Assembly (NCBI RefSeq): GCF_029813835.1
Contig: NZ_JARVKV010000019.1
Span: forward strand, 1 to 64,000
Length of the DNA: 64,000 nt
Reading direction: 5' to 3'
Source of the DNA: Streptomyces sp. DH37
Lineage (GTDB): Bacteria; Actinomycetota; Actinomycetes; Streptomycetales; Streptomycetaceae
In this document: positions 55,187 to 63,645 of the stretch, one piece after another
How positions within the stretch are numbered: position 1 is the first letter of the stretch
Layout: every line of letters begins with the position of its first letter
Position numbers and translations under genes: made by a program
The notes under the pieces: generated by a model
Told to the model about the DNA's origin: nothing
The model's input: only the letters and a program-made list of their open reading frames with translations
The model's database searches: none

Positions 55187-56017
55187 TCATGGCCGGACCG
55201 TTCCCCTCCACGCCGTGCCCAGCCAGACCGCGATGGCCTCGCTGCGGCTGGTCACGCGGAGCTTGGCGAAGATGCGGTTGACGTGGTTCTTCACCGTCTT
55301 CTCGCTGATGAAGCAGGCGGCGGCGATGCGGTGGTTGGTCATACCGGACGCGATCAGCTCCATCACCTCCGCCTCCCTGCCGCTCAGCCCGAACCGTTCC
55401 GCCCGGGAGGCCCCCGGGACCGGTACCGATACTGACTGTGCCACATCAAATTGCGGTTGCGAAGGAGTCTGCGGGCAGTGTGGCGTATTCGAGACCGGCC
55501 GTACTCCCTTTGTTAACTGGTTACTTGATCGGGGATGGGAGTTTTGCTCCGACCTCTCGTGTGCGGGTGCGTGTGCCCAGTCCACGAGCGCGCCCGCGAC
55601 CGCGGGGGTGAGGTACGACCGGCCCTCCCCGATGTCCCGCACGGCCGCGGCCAGTTGGCCGGATGTGAACTCACCGTGGACCAGGTATCCCGTGGCCCCC
55701 AGCCGCAGGGCCTCCCGTACGACCTCCGCCTCCCGGCTGTACGTCAGCATCAGCACGGGCGCGACGCGGACCAGGCGCGGCAGGACCGAGAGGCCGTCGG
55801 CCCGCGGCATCCGGACGTCCAGGAGCACCACGTCGGGCCGGTGCCGCCGTACGGCCTCGCAGGCCTGGCGGCCGTCGGCGGCCTCGGCGACCACCCGGAC
55901 GCCGTCGCGGCCGTGGAGCAGGACGGTCAGGCCGGCCCGTACCACCGGGTTGTCGTCGGCGACCACGACGCGCAGCGGCCGTCTCCGGCGCTGTCCGGGA
56001 GCGCTGTCGTCCCGCAT
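55187..56017 (-). CDS. NarL/FixJ response regulator with a TTA codon, in the pilus locus
   Basis: A 276-aa two-component regulator. Receiver domain about 14-135 with DD at 21-22 and phosphoacceptor D67 (VVLLDVRMP); the conserved Thr-like position is in MLTYS, but the canonical Lys is His114 (GYLVHG). LuxR helix-turn-helix about 208-270 (GLSGREAEVMELIASG, SEKTVKNHVNRIFAKLRV). The two are joined by a linker of about 60 residues that is AT-richer than the gene. Codon 168 is TTA (Leu; 55514-55516), rare in Streptomyces and decoded by bldA tRNA. The partner kinase is immediately upstream at 56065-57468. Likely controls pilin genes or further targets. Confidence 0.9.
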   Translation of the reverse strand: MRDDSAPGQRRRRPLRVVVADDNPVVRAGLTVLLHGRDGVRVVAEAADGRQACEAVRRHRPDVVLLDVRMPRADGLSVLPRLVRVAPVLMLTYSREAEVVREALRLGATGYLVHGEFTSGQLAAAVRDIGEGRSYLTPAVAGALVDWAHAPAHERSEQNSHPRSSNQLTKGVRPVSNTPHCPQTPSQPQFDVAQSVSVPVPGASRAERFGLSGREAEVMELIASGMTNHRIAAACFISEKTVKNHVNRIFAKLRVTSRSEAIAVWLGTAWRGTVRP

Positions 56018-56064
56018 GGTGCGGCCTCCTGTCGGTGTGGGGCGGAAACGGACGGTACGGAAGG

Positions 56065-57468
56065 TCAGGCGGCGCCGTGCCGGTGCCGCCGCACGACGGC
56101 CGCCGGGTCCGCCGGCAGCAGGGCCTCCAGGGGGAGGTCCAGGCGCACCTCGGTGCCGGTGGCCGCGTTCCCCCGGCCGACGCGCAGACGCGCGCCGATC
56201 TCGGCGGCGCGCTCCACCATGCCGACCAGGCCGAAGCGCCCGGCGCTCCTGAGCCCGTCCAGGTCGGTCCCCGGCGGAAGGCCGCGGCCGTCGTCGTGGA
56301 CGCTGATCCGCAGCGTGCCGTCGACGATCCCGGCCGACACCTCCACGCGGGCGGGACGCGCGTGCCGGTGGGCGTTCTCCATCGCCTCCGAGGCGATCGT
56401 CAGCAGGTGCCGCGCCGTGGCGGGCGGGACGGGCGGCACCGGTGCCGTGCCCAGCGGCCGGAAGACGGCCCGCAGTCCCGAGCGGCGCGCGAAGTCGGCG
56501 GTGCGGGCGGACAGTTCGCCGGCGATGTCCACCCCGCCGTCCAACCCACCGCCCATCCCGCCGTTCACCCCGCCGCCCATCCCGCCGTCCGGCCCGGTGC
56601 CGCCGCGCAGGTCGGACAGCAGCTCGCGGGACTCGGCCGCGGCGCGGCGGGCGGCCCGGGCCACCAGTTCGGCCTGGCGGCGCACGGTGCCGGGGTCACG
56701 GCGGCCGGCGGATTCGGCCAGCCCGTCCGCGGCCAGGGCGAGCCCGTGCAGGGTCTTGGCCACCGAGTCGTGCATCTCGCGGGCCAGCCGGGCCCGTTCC
56801 TCCTCGACCGCCTCGCCCGCGGCCAGCCGGGCGCGGGCCTCCGCCAGCTCCCGGGACGCCTCGCCGAAGCGGAACAGCAGGTTGCGCAGGGTCACCCCGG
56901 CCGCGCCGGCCAGGAGGCAGAAGCCCGCCAGGAGCAGCACGCTGGTCAGCGCCGCCCGGTTCCCGGGGTACGCCGTGTACGCGACGCCCAGGACCGCGAT
57001 CTGGAGGGCGGTGAGGACCCCGGCGCCCCGTCGGCCGTACATCAGGCCCGCGAGCAGCGGTGTGCAGACGGCGGCGTAGCCGAGGGTGGAGCCGGGGGTG
57101 GCGGTGATCAGCAGCAGCGCCCCCAGGAGGGTGTCCGCCGCCAGGACGGCGGGGTGCCGCATCAGCAGGGGGCCGAACCTCCCCCAGTCGCGGTGGAGGA
57201 CGTACGACACCATGAACGTCACCAGGACCGCCCCGCCCACCAGCCAGGTGGCCGGGCCGTCCGCGGCGCGGCCCAGCGCGACCGGGGCGGCCACCGCGAC
57301 CATCGCCAGGCGGAACAGGAACACCTGCCGGCACATCGCCTGCAGCGCGCCCGCCTGGACCGGGAGGGCGGGCTCGGGCACCGCCCCGGAGAGGTCCGGC
57401 GCGCGGACGCCGGCGGCCGCGGCGGAACCCGAGCCCGAACCCGCGCCCGAACCCGCAGTCGTGGTCAT
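56065..57468 (-). CDS. membrane sensor histidine kinase (HisKA_3, NarL-type) of the pilus locus
   Basis: A 467-aa sensor kinase. N-terminal disordered Gly/Ser segment, then about six transmembrane helices (residues 45-200, for example MVAVAAPVALG, WLVGGAVLVTFMVSYVL, SVLLLAGFCLLAGAAGV). A coiled signalling helix leads to the HisKA_3 phosphoacceptor H233 in AREMHDSVAKTLHG, and an HATPase domain about 350-450 (ENAHRHARPARVEV, VHDDGRGLPP, GRFGLVGMVERA). A Gly-rich insertion lies at about 289-312. ATG at 57468 begins 11 nt after the TadC stop, so it belongs to the same transcript. The stimulus is presumably an envelope or surface-contact signal, but nothing in sequence proves it. Confidence 0.9.
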   Translation of the reverse strand: MTTTAGSGAGSGSGSAAAAGVRAPDLSGAVPEPALPVQAGALQAMCRQVFLFRLAMVAVAAPVALGRAADGPATWLVGGAVLVTFMVSYVLHRDWGRFGPLLMRHPAVLAADTLLGALLLITATPGSTLGYAAVCTPLLAGLMYGRRGAGVLTALQIAVLGVAYTAYPGNRAALTSVLLLAGFCLLAGAAGVTLRNLLFRFGEASRELAEARARLAAGEAVEEERARLAREMHDSVAKTLHGLALAADGLAESAGRRDPGTVRRQAELVARAARRAAAESRELLSDLRGGTGPDGGMGGGVNGGMGGGLDGGVDIAGELSARTADFARRSGLRAVFRPLGTAPVPPVPPATARHLLTIASEAMENAHRHARPARVEVSAGIVDGTLRISVHDDGRGLPPGTDLDGLRSAGRFGLVGMVERAAEIGARLRVGRGNAATGTEVRLDLPLEALLPADPAAVVRRHRHGAA

Positions 57469-57479
57469 CCCCCGCCCCC

Positions 57480-58367
57480 CTACTCCCCCGTGATGGAGCC
57501 GAAGTCGGTCCCGGAGCCGAGCAGCAGTCCGGCTCCCATCAGGATGATGGTGGCGGGCACCATGAAGGTGGTGACGATCATGGTGGCCTTGGGGATCGCC
57601 CTGGCCGCCCGGCGCCGCGCGTTCTGCGCGTCGGCGCGCCGCATGTCGTTCGCGATGGCGATCAGGGTGTCCACGATCGGGGCACCCAGCTCCTCGCCCT
57701 GCTGCAGCGTGCTGACGAACATCGCGACCTGTTCGGAGTCGTTGCGCCGGCGCAGCTCGTCGAAGGCCTGGCGGCGGCTGACGCCCATGTCCATCTGGCG
57801 CAGGGTGATGCGCAGTTCGTCCGCCCAGGGCCCCTCGTAGCGCTCCGCCACCCGCTCCAGCGCCTGCCGGAAGCCCAGTCCGGCGCTGACGACGACCGCG
57901 AGGACGTCCAGGAAGTCGGGGAGGGTGCGCTCGATGTCCTCGCGGCGCTGGCGGACGGCCACCCACAGGCCCACCTCGGCCCAGAACATCCCGAAGGCGG
58001 CCAGCAGCACGGCCGCGACCGGCTGCCCGTCGGCCAGCATCACCAGCGCGCCGAAGAACCCCAGGAAGCCGTAGACGGCGCGGCGGGCCGCGTACCGGTC
58101 GATGGTGAGGCCGCCCGGGTTGCCCGCCATGCTGATCCGGCGGCGCTTGCGGTCCACGCGCGCCGGGCCCATCATGCGCAGCACCAGCGGCGCCCAGCGC
58201 ATGCCCAGCCGGTCGACGGCCGATCCGACGGCGCCGGTGCGCGTGGCGCCGACCTCCAGGGCGACGGCCAGGTCGCCGGGGAGCTTGGTCTCACTGCGGT
58301 ACATGCGCGCGCCGGCGAAGATCCCGTAGACGCCCAGCCCCAGGAGGAGCGCGAGCAGCAGGCCCAT
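57480..58367 (-). CDS. tadC: TadC-like pilus inner-membrane platform protein
   Basis: Type II/IV secretion F-domain protein, 295 aa. N-terminal helix LLLALLLGLGVYGIFAG, two central helices (YGFLGFFGALVMLADGQPVAAVLLAAFG), the T2SSF cytoplasmic domain about 125-235 (ERTLPDFLDVLAVVVSAGLGFRQALERVAERY, QMDMGVSRRQAFDELRRR, SEQVAMFVSTLQQGEELGAP) and a C-terminal helix (IVTTFMVPATIILMGAGLLL). It pairs with TadB at 58383-59321 to form the platform over TadA. ATG at 58367 (MGLLLALLLG). Gap of 15 nt to TadB. Confidence 0.9.
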   Translation of the reverse strand: MGLLLALLLGLGVYGIFAGARMYRSETKLPGDLAVALEVGATRTGAVGSAVDRLGMRWAPLVLRMMGPARVDRKRRRISMAGNPGGLTIDRYAARRAVYGFLGFFGALVMLADGQPVAAVLLAAFGMFWAEVGLWVAVRQRREDIERTLPDFLDVLAVVVSAGLGFRQALERVAERYEGPWADELRITLRQMDMGVSRRQAFDELRRRNDSEQVAMFVSTLQQGEELGAPIVDTLIAIANDMRRADAQNARRRAARAIPKATMIVTTFMVPATIILMGAGLLLGSGTDFGSITGE

Positions 58368-58382
58368 GGCTTCTCCCCCCCC

Positions 58383-59321
58383 TCAGACGTCGATCTTGGA
58401 GATGCGGCGGATGGCGATGAACCCCAGGACGTACAGCCCCAGCGAGACGACCACCGCGACCTGCCCGGGGAGGCTTCCGGTCACCCGGTCCAGGGCGCCG
58501 GGCTCGATGGCGTTGATCAGCAGCATGGCGCCCAGGCCGATGGCGGGCACCGTGTAGGCCGTGATCTTCACCTGGGAGAGCTGGGTGCGGACCTCGCGCC
58601 GGGTCTCCTTGCGCTCCTCCAGGGTCCGGGTGAGGTTCTGCAGGGAGCTGACGACCGCGCCGCCGGCCCGGTTGGAGAGCACCAGGGTCGTGACCAGGAC
58701 GACCAGTTCGCGCGAGGGCAGCCGCTCGGCGAGCTCGTTCAGGGCGTCGTCGATGGAGTGTCCGACGGCCAGCTGGGCGGCGACCTTGGCGAGTTCGTCG
58801 CCCGCCGGGGCCTCCAGCTCCTCCGCGGCCATGCCCAGGGCGGTGCGGAGGGCGAGTCCGGCGCGGGTGGCGTTGGCCAGCACCCGGGACAGTTCCGGCA
58901 GCTGCCCGATGAACGCCTCGATGCGCCGGTTGCGCTGCCAGGTGAGGAAGGCGTTGGCGCTCCAGACGCCGACGAACCCGGCGATCGGCCCGAAGAAGGG
59001 CGCCAGGACCGAGGAGGCCAGCAGCCACAGGCCCGCCACGACCGCCGCCATGGAGACGAGGAACTCGCCCGGCGTCAGGTCCAGGCCGGTGGCGGCGAGC
59101 TTCAGCTCGATCCTCCTGCCGAGCGCGGTCCTGCGCACCCGGCGGTCGACACCGGCGAACCTGCGGCGGCGCCCGGCGGCCTCGGACCGCCCGGTCTGCG
59201 AGAGCCGGTCGATCAGTGCCTGGCGCTGCGCCCTCCCGGAGGAGTAGGCGTGCACGCCCGCGACCGCGAGCACACCGCAGAGCAGTGTGGCGCCGATCGT
59301 CGGCAACGCGAGATTGTCCAT
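58383..59321 (-). CDS. tadB: TadB-like pilus inner-membrane platform protein
   Basis: A 312-aa F-domain protein. Helices at about 8-28 (IGATLLCGVLAVAGVHAY), 85-125, and near the C-terminus; central T2SSF region about 130-250 (GQLPELSRVLANATRAGLALRTALGMAAEEL, QLAVGHSIDDALNELAERLPS, NRAGGAVVSSLQNLTRTLEERKETRREV), the typical TadB pattern. ATG at 59321. Sits 21 nt downstream of tadA and 15 nt upstream of tadC on the same strand. Confidence 0.9.
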   Translation of the reverse strand: MDNLALPTIGATLLCGVLAVAGVHAYSSGRAQRQALIDRLSQTGRSEAAGRRRRFAGVDRRVRRTALGRRIELKLAATGLDLTPGEFLVSMAAVVAGLWLLASSVLAPFFGPIAGFVGVWSANAFLTWQRNRRIEAFIGQLPELSRVLANATRAGLALRTALGMAAEELEAPAGDELAKVAAQLAVGHSIDDALNELAERLPSRELVVLVTTLVLSNRAGGAVVSSLQNLTRTLEERKETRREVRTQLSQVKITAYTVPAIGLGAMLLINAIEPGALDRVTGSLPGQVAVVVSLGLYVLGFIAIRRISKIDV

Positions 59322-59342
59322 GTCCGGTGGGCTTCCCTAGGT

Positions 59343-60680
59343 CTAGACGGCTTCTCTGGTGAGGAGCTGGCTGTCGTCCCGTGCGACGCCGAAGGCGGGC
59401 GGGACGGTCTCCCCCTTCAGCCGGAGGCGCTCGGCGACGCGGCGCGGCAGGGGCAGGTGGCGGAAGACGCCGCGCACCACGCCGTCCGCCCCCACGGGCA
59501 GGGAGTCGAAGCGGCACACGGTCGCGATGCGGTACTCCTCGCGTCCGCGGGAGTCGAGGACGGCGATCTCGCTGACGCGGCGCGTCCCGTCGGGGTAGCG
59601 GCCGAGCTGGACGATGACGTCCAGGGCGCTGTTGATCTGGTCCCGCAGCGCCTCGAAGGGGACCTTGACCTCCGACATCGAGGCGAGGGTCTGCAGCCGC
59701 ATCAGGGCGTCCTCGGCGGTGTTGGCGTGGACGGTGGCGAGCGATCCGTCGTGGCCGGTGGACATCGCCTGGAGCATGTCGAGGGTCTCCCCGCCGCGGA
59801 CCTCGCCGACGATGACGCGGTCGGGGCGCATGCGCAGGGAGTTGCGCACCAGGTCGCGGATGGTGACCTGGCCCTTGCCCTCGACGTTGGGCGGGCGGCT
59901 CTCCAGGCTGATCACGTGGCTCTGCTGGAGCTGGAGCTCGGCGGCGTCCTCGATGGTGATGATGCGCTCGCCGTCGGGGATCAGCCCGGACAGGGCGTTG
60001 AGCAGGGTCGTCTTGCCGGAGCCGGTGGAGCCGGAGACGACGACGTTGAACTTGGCGCGGACCAGGCCGGACAGCAGCAGGAGCATCTGCTCGTCCAGCG
60101 ATCCCAGGCCGATCATCTCGCGCAGGGTGTAGGCGCGGGGGAAGCGGCGGATGGTGAGGGTGGGGCCGGACAGGGACAGCGGGGGGATGATGACGTTGAC
60201 GCGCTCGCCGGAGGGCAGGCGCGCGTCGACCATGGGGTTGGACTCGTCGACCCGGCGGTTGACGGTGGAGACGATGCGCTCGATGGTCTGCATCAGCTGC
60301 TCGGTGGAGGCGAAGCGCAGCGGGATGCGCTCGACGCGTCCGGCCCGCTCGACGAAGACCTGGTCGGGGCCGTTGACCATGATCTCGGTGATGGAGGCGT
60401 CCTCCAGCAGCGGTTCCAGGATGCCCAGGCCCAGGGCCTCGTCCACGACGCGGCGGATGAGCAGGGCGCGCTCCTGCGTGGACAGCACCGGGCCCTCGCG
60501 GCTGATGATGTGGCCCAGCACCCGCTCCAGGCGGGCGCGGCGCTCGGCCGCGGCGAGCGCCGACATCTCCGCGAGGTCGATCTCCTCCAGCAGCTTGGCG
60601 CGGTAGACCGCGACGAGGTGGCTCTCCTCCTGCCGGTCGCCGGCCGTCTCGGGAGCGTTGATGCGCGCCCTCAGACTCAT
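59343..60680 (-). CDS. tadA: TadA/CpaF pilus assembly ATPase
   Basis: Secretion ATPase that powers pilus extension and retraction, 445 aa, the usual length. Walker A GSTGSGKTT (about 217-225), Walker B region ERIITIEDAAELQL, the Asp box and His box (TGHDGSLATVHANT) and EVRGGETLDMLQAMS; the N-terminal CpaF-type region about 60-190 (ITEIMVNGPDQVFVERAGRVE). All intact. ATG at 60680 (MSLRARINAPETAG). It is the hallmark of the Tad system and the third gene upstream of the histidine kinase. Confidence 0.95.
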   Translation of the reverse strand: MSLRARINAPETAGDRQEESHLVAVYRAKLLEEIDLAEMSALAAAERRARLERVLGHIISREGPVLSTQERALLIRRVVDEALGLGILEPLLEDASITEIMVNGPDQVFVERAGRVERIPLRFASTEQLMQTIERIVSTVNRRVDESNPMVDARLPSGERVNVIIPPLSLSGPTLTIRRFPRAYTLREMIGLGSLDEQMLLLLSGLVRAKFNVVVSGSTGSGKTTLLNALSGLIPDGERIITIEDAAELQLQQSHVISLESRPPNVEGKGQVTIRDLVRNSLRMRPDRVIVGEVRGGETLDMLQAMSTGHDGSLATVHANTAEDALMRLQTLASMSEVKVPFEALRDQINSALDVIVQLGRYPDGTRRVSEIAVLDSRGREEYRIATVCRFDSLPVGADGVVRGVFRHLPLPRRVAERLRLKGETVPPAFGVARDDSQLLTREAV

Positions 60681-60744
60681 GTGCCAACTCCTCCTGGTCG
60701 TGCGGGGTGGTACGGGGTGCCGTGCGGTACGGGTGCCGGCCGCG

Positions 60745-61116
60745 TCAGCCGCGCGGCATGGTGGACGTCCTCCTCACCGGGCCGAAGTCGAAGCCGGGGA
60801 CGACCGAGGGGACGTCCACGGTGGCGGTGGCGGTCACCTCCTCCTCCGACACCCGCACCGCGAAGCCGGCGTCGAGCCAGTCGCTGACGGCCGCGCGCCC
60901 GGCCCGCTCGCCGCCGACCTCCCCGTCCTCGACGGACTCGGCGCGGGCGGCGGCGCGGGCTCCCGTGCCGGCCTGCTGGGCGGCGTACGCCACGAGGCCG
61001 AGCTGGATCGCGGCGAGGCCGACCAGCAGCAGCAGCGGGAGGAAGCCGACGAACTCCAGGGCGACCTGGCCCCGGTCGGAGCGGAGCCGGCGGAGCCGGG
61101 CGCGGTCGTGGCTCAT
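60745..61116 (-). CDS. TadE-like pseudopilin (second)
   Basis: A 123-aa pilin-like protein. The segment SDRGQVALEFVGFLPLLLLVGLAAIQLG has the prepilin-type motif G|QVALEF with Glu at +5 and an aromatic at +6, then the helix. The mature domain (AAQQAGTGARAAARAESVEDGEVGG, VSEEEVTATATVDVPSVVPGFDF) is TadE-like. ATG at 61116 overlaps the preceding TadE gene stop by 4 nt (ATGA). Confidence 0.85.
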   Translation of the reverse strand: MSHDRARLRRLRSDRGQVALEFVGFLPLLLLVGLAAIQLGLVAYAAQQAGTGARAAARAESVEDGEVGGERAGRAAVSDWLDAGFAVRVSEEEVTATATVDVPSVVPGFDFGPVRRTSTMPRG

Positions 61117-61505
61117 TCCCGTCCCTCCCTCACCGCTCCGGCCTTCCCCGTGATCGTCATGGGCAGGTTCGCGCCGCCGGGGAAGAGCACCGGCACCCTC
61201 AGCCCGACCGTGACCTCGACCATGCCGGGCCCCGGTGAGCCGCGGCCGACCTCCGCCGCGCCCCGCCACGCGCCCGGCAGGTCCTCCCGGGCCGCGCCCG
61301 CCCAGTCCCCGTCCACGGCCGCCGCGCGGGCGCCCTCGTCGGCGGCGTTGCCGGCCAGGGTGAAGGTGTAGCCGATCAGGACGAACTGCCACATCAGCGC
61401 CAGGACGGCCAGGATCAGCGGCAGTGTGCCCACGAACTCGACGGTCACCTGCCCCCGGTCGCGGTCGCGGCGTCCTCCGCCGTCCCGTGCCCGTGCGCCA
61501 CCCAT
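61113..61505 (-). CDS. TadE-like pseudopilin (first)
   Basis: A 130-aa pilin-like protein. Basic leader (MGGARARDGGGRRDRDR) then G|QVTVEFVGTLPLILAVLALMWQFVLIGYTF, again with Glu at +5 and Phe at +6, expected to be cut by TadV. The mature region NAADEGARAAAVDGDWAG and the C-terminal beta part ending AGAVREGRE. ATG at 61505. Probably a minor pilin that sits at the tip or base of the fibre. Confidence 0.85.
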   Translation of the reverse strand: MGGARARDGGGRRDRDRGQVTVEFVGTLPLILAVLALMWQFVLIGYTFTLAGNAADEGARAAAVDGDWAGAAREDLPGAWRGAAEVGRGSPGPGMVEVTVGLRVPVLFPGGANLPMTITGKAGAVREGRE

Positions 61506-61558
61506 CGCTCACCCCTTCCCGGTCCCGTCCCCGCGGTCCGGCCGATGCCTCGCCGCCC

Positions 61559-62848
61559 CTACGGGCGCCCGTCGGCGCCTCCCCGGCGGCGGCGGAAGCC
61601 GGCCGGGCCGCGGTCGCCGTGCTGGCCGCCCTTGCTCCTGCCCCTGCCCGCCGGGGCCGTCCCGTCGCCCGCGACCAGTCCCAGTTCCCCGGCCAGTCCC
61701 CACATCGCCTGCTTGACGGTGCTGCGGCTGTCGAGGTCCTGCATCCGGCCGGAGTCCACGGCCGCCTGGAGCTCCTTGAAGTTCGCCGGGACCGTGCCGC
61801 GCGCCACCCGGGTGCGGACGATCTGGGCGATGAGCTGCGGGTGGATCTCCGCGCCGCGGCTGTACCGGTTGACGACCGTCACCGTCTCCTCCGCCTTGCG
61901 GATCTGGAGCCGGTCCCACAGCCGGATCATGCGCTTGGCCGCGCGGACGGCGACGACGTCCGGGGTGGTGACCAGGACGGCGGTGTCCGCCATCTCCACG
62001 GCGGCGGCGTTGGCGCCGTTCATCTGCGTGCCGCAGTCGACGACCACGACCTCGTAGCGGGAGCGCAGCGCGCCGGTGATCTGCCGGGCGGCGCGGTCGT
62101 CGACCTCCTCGCCGCGTTCGCCCTCGGCCGGGGCGAGCAGCAGCGACAGCCCGGTGGGATGGGCGAAGACGGCGTCCCGCAGGACGCGCGGGGAGAGGTC
62201 GGCGATGCCCGCGAGGTCGGCGATCGAGCGGCGGAACTGGACGTCGAGGTAGGAGGCGACGTCGCCCGCCTGGAGGTCCATGTCGACCAGCGCGGTGGCG
62301 CGGCCCGAGGCGCACGCGGCGAGCGCCAGCTGGACGGCGAGCAGCGTGGTGCCCACCCCGCCCTTGGCGCCGGTGACGGTGACGACGGTGCCGCCGGGGC
62401 CCGCCGCGGCCTCCGGCCCGGTGCCCAGGTGCCGCCGCACCCCCGCCGACCACTGCGCCGCGGCGCCCACCCGGGCGGCCAGCTCGTCGTACGACAGGGG
62501 CAGTCCGACCACGCCGCGCGCGCCGGCGTCCATCGCCGCCGAGTACAGCACGGGGGTGGTGTCCGCCGTCACCAGGACCACCCCGACCGCCGGGAAGCGC
62601 AGCGCGACCTCCCGGATGAGCTCCAGCGCGGGCAGCGGCCCGACGCGCTCGTGGACGAGGACGACCTCGGGCAGGGCGGCCACCGACTCGGCCGCGATCG
62701 CCGCGAGGGTGTCCAGCAGCGAGGTGGAGTCGCCGACCGGCTGTGCGGCCTCGCTGTCGGGGAGCCGGCTCAGCAGGGCCGTGACGGACCGGGCGGCCTC
62801 GGCGTCGCCGACGGCCGGGAGGATGCGCGTGACCACCGGTGACCTCAC
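61559..62848 (-). CDS. TadZ/CpaE-like ParA/MinD-type pilus ATPase
   Basis: A 429-aa localisation ATPase. N-terminal receiver-like domain (about 1-140: VVTRILPAVGDAEAARSVTALLSRL, VVLVTADTTPVLYSAAMDAGARGVVGLPLS) with no clear phospho-Asp, followed by a MinD-type ATPase domain with deviant Walker A AKGGVGTTLLA (about 161-171), DMDLQAGDVASYLD and VVVDCGTQMNGANAAAVEM. A Gly/Arg/Lys-rich tail (RGRSKGGQHGDRGPAG) is at the C-terminus. GTG at 62848 overlaps the SAF gene stop by 4 nt; a second GTG 12 nt downstream has a better GAGGTCACC. Confidence 0.88.
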   Translation of the reverse strand: MRSPVVTRILPAVGDAEAARSVTALLSRLPDSEAAQPVGDSTSLLDTLAAIAAESVAALPEVVLVHERVGPLPALELIREVALRFPAVGVVLVTADTTPVLYSAAMDAGARGVVGLPLSYDELAARVGAAAQWSAGVRRHLGTGPEAAAGPGGTVVTVTGAKGGVGTTLLAVQLALAACASGRATALVDMDLQAGDVASYLDVQFRRSIADLAGIADLSPRVLRDAVFAHPTGLSLLLAPAEGERGEEVDDRAARQITGALRSRYEVVVVDCGTQMNGANAAAVEMADTAVLVTTPDVVAVRAAKRMIRLWDRLQIRKAEETVTVVNRYSRGAEIHPQLIAQIVRTRVARGTVPANFKELQAAVDSGRMQDLDSRSTVKQAMWGLAGELGLVAGDGTAPAGRGRSKGGQHGDRGPAGFRRRRGGADGRP

Positions 62849-63543
62849 TTGTCCCCGACGAGGGTGTAAGTGCGCTGGTTCTCGGGGATGGCGGTGTCGT
62901 CGCCCGGCGCCACCAGGGCGAGGCGGACGTTGACGGCGAAGGACTCGGCGAAGGCCACCCGCTGGGCGTCGAGGGTGCTCAGCGCGAAGGTGATCGGCAC
63001 CGCCTCGGCGTCACGGTCGCCGCGCTCGCCGTCGCGGGAGATGGGGGTGAGCGTGCCGACGTCGATGACGCGGGCGTTGTCGACGATCACCTTGGAGACC
63101 TCGTTCTCGTTCTTGTCGCGGAAGGTCGCGTAGATGTTGACCCGCGAGCCGGACCGGATCTTGCCCGCGACGCCGGTCGCCGCGTCGATCATGATGGCGA
63201 TCTCCTGTTCGCCCTTCCGCAGTTCGGGCTGGTCGCCCACCATGTCGGACTGGAGCAGCGACCCCGCCTTCAGGGGGGTGACGGCGATCTTCCCCTCCAG
63301 GTCGCGGAGGTCGGTGATCGCGGTCTCGGGCAGCCAGCGCTCCGGCATCGAGACCTTCTCCACCGCGCCCGCCTCCAGCGCCCGGTAGGCCGGCACGTCC
63401 TTCGCCAGCCGGTACGCGGTGACCTCGGGACCGACCTTCGACTCCACGTCGCTGATCACCGACAGCACTCCCGCGAAGGCGCCCAGGGCGCACAGGACGG
63501 ACAGGAGCAGCAGGATGACGCCGCGGCGCTGGCGTGAGTTCAT
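62845..63543 (-). CDS. CpaB/RcpC-like SAF-domain pilus protein
   Basis: A 232-aa protein with one N-terminal helix (RGVILLLLSVLCALGAFAGVL, about 7-27) and an extracytoplasmic SAF domain about 45-110 (AYRLAKDVPAYRALEAGAVEKVSMPERWLPE, GKIAVTPLKAGSLLQSDMV), then an RcpC-type region (VNIYATFRDKNENEVSKVIVDNARVIDVGT). In diderm Tad systems this family stabilises the secretin; here it may act in wall passage or pilin binding. ATG at 63543. Its start is 102 nt beyond the upstream open frame. Confidence 0.87.
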   Translation of the reverse strand: MNSRQRRGVILLLLSVLCALGAFAGVLSVISDVESKVGPEVTAYRLAKDVPAYRALEAGAVEKVSMPERWLPETAITDLRDLEGKIAVTPLKAGSLLQSDMVGDQPELRKGEQEIAIMIDAATGVAGKIRSGSRVNIYATFRDKNENEVSKVIVDNARVIDVGTLTPISRDGERGDRDAEAVPITFALSTLDAQRVAFAESFAVNVRLALVAPGDDTAIPENQRTYTLVGDK

Positions 63544-63645
63544 GGTTGCGGCTACCTCGTTCGGGGACGTCGGCGGTGGGCGGGGCGTGCGGAGCGGGCG
63601 GGGTGCGCGGAGCGCGCGGGCTCCCCCTGACTGCGGCGGTTCACC

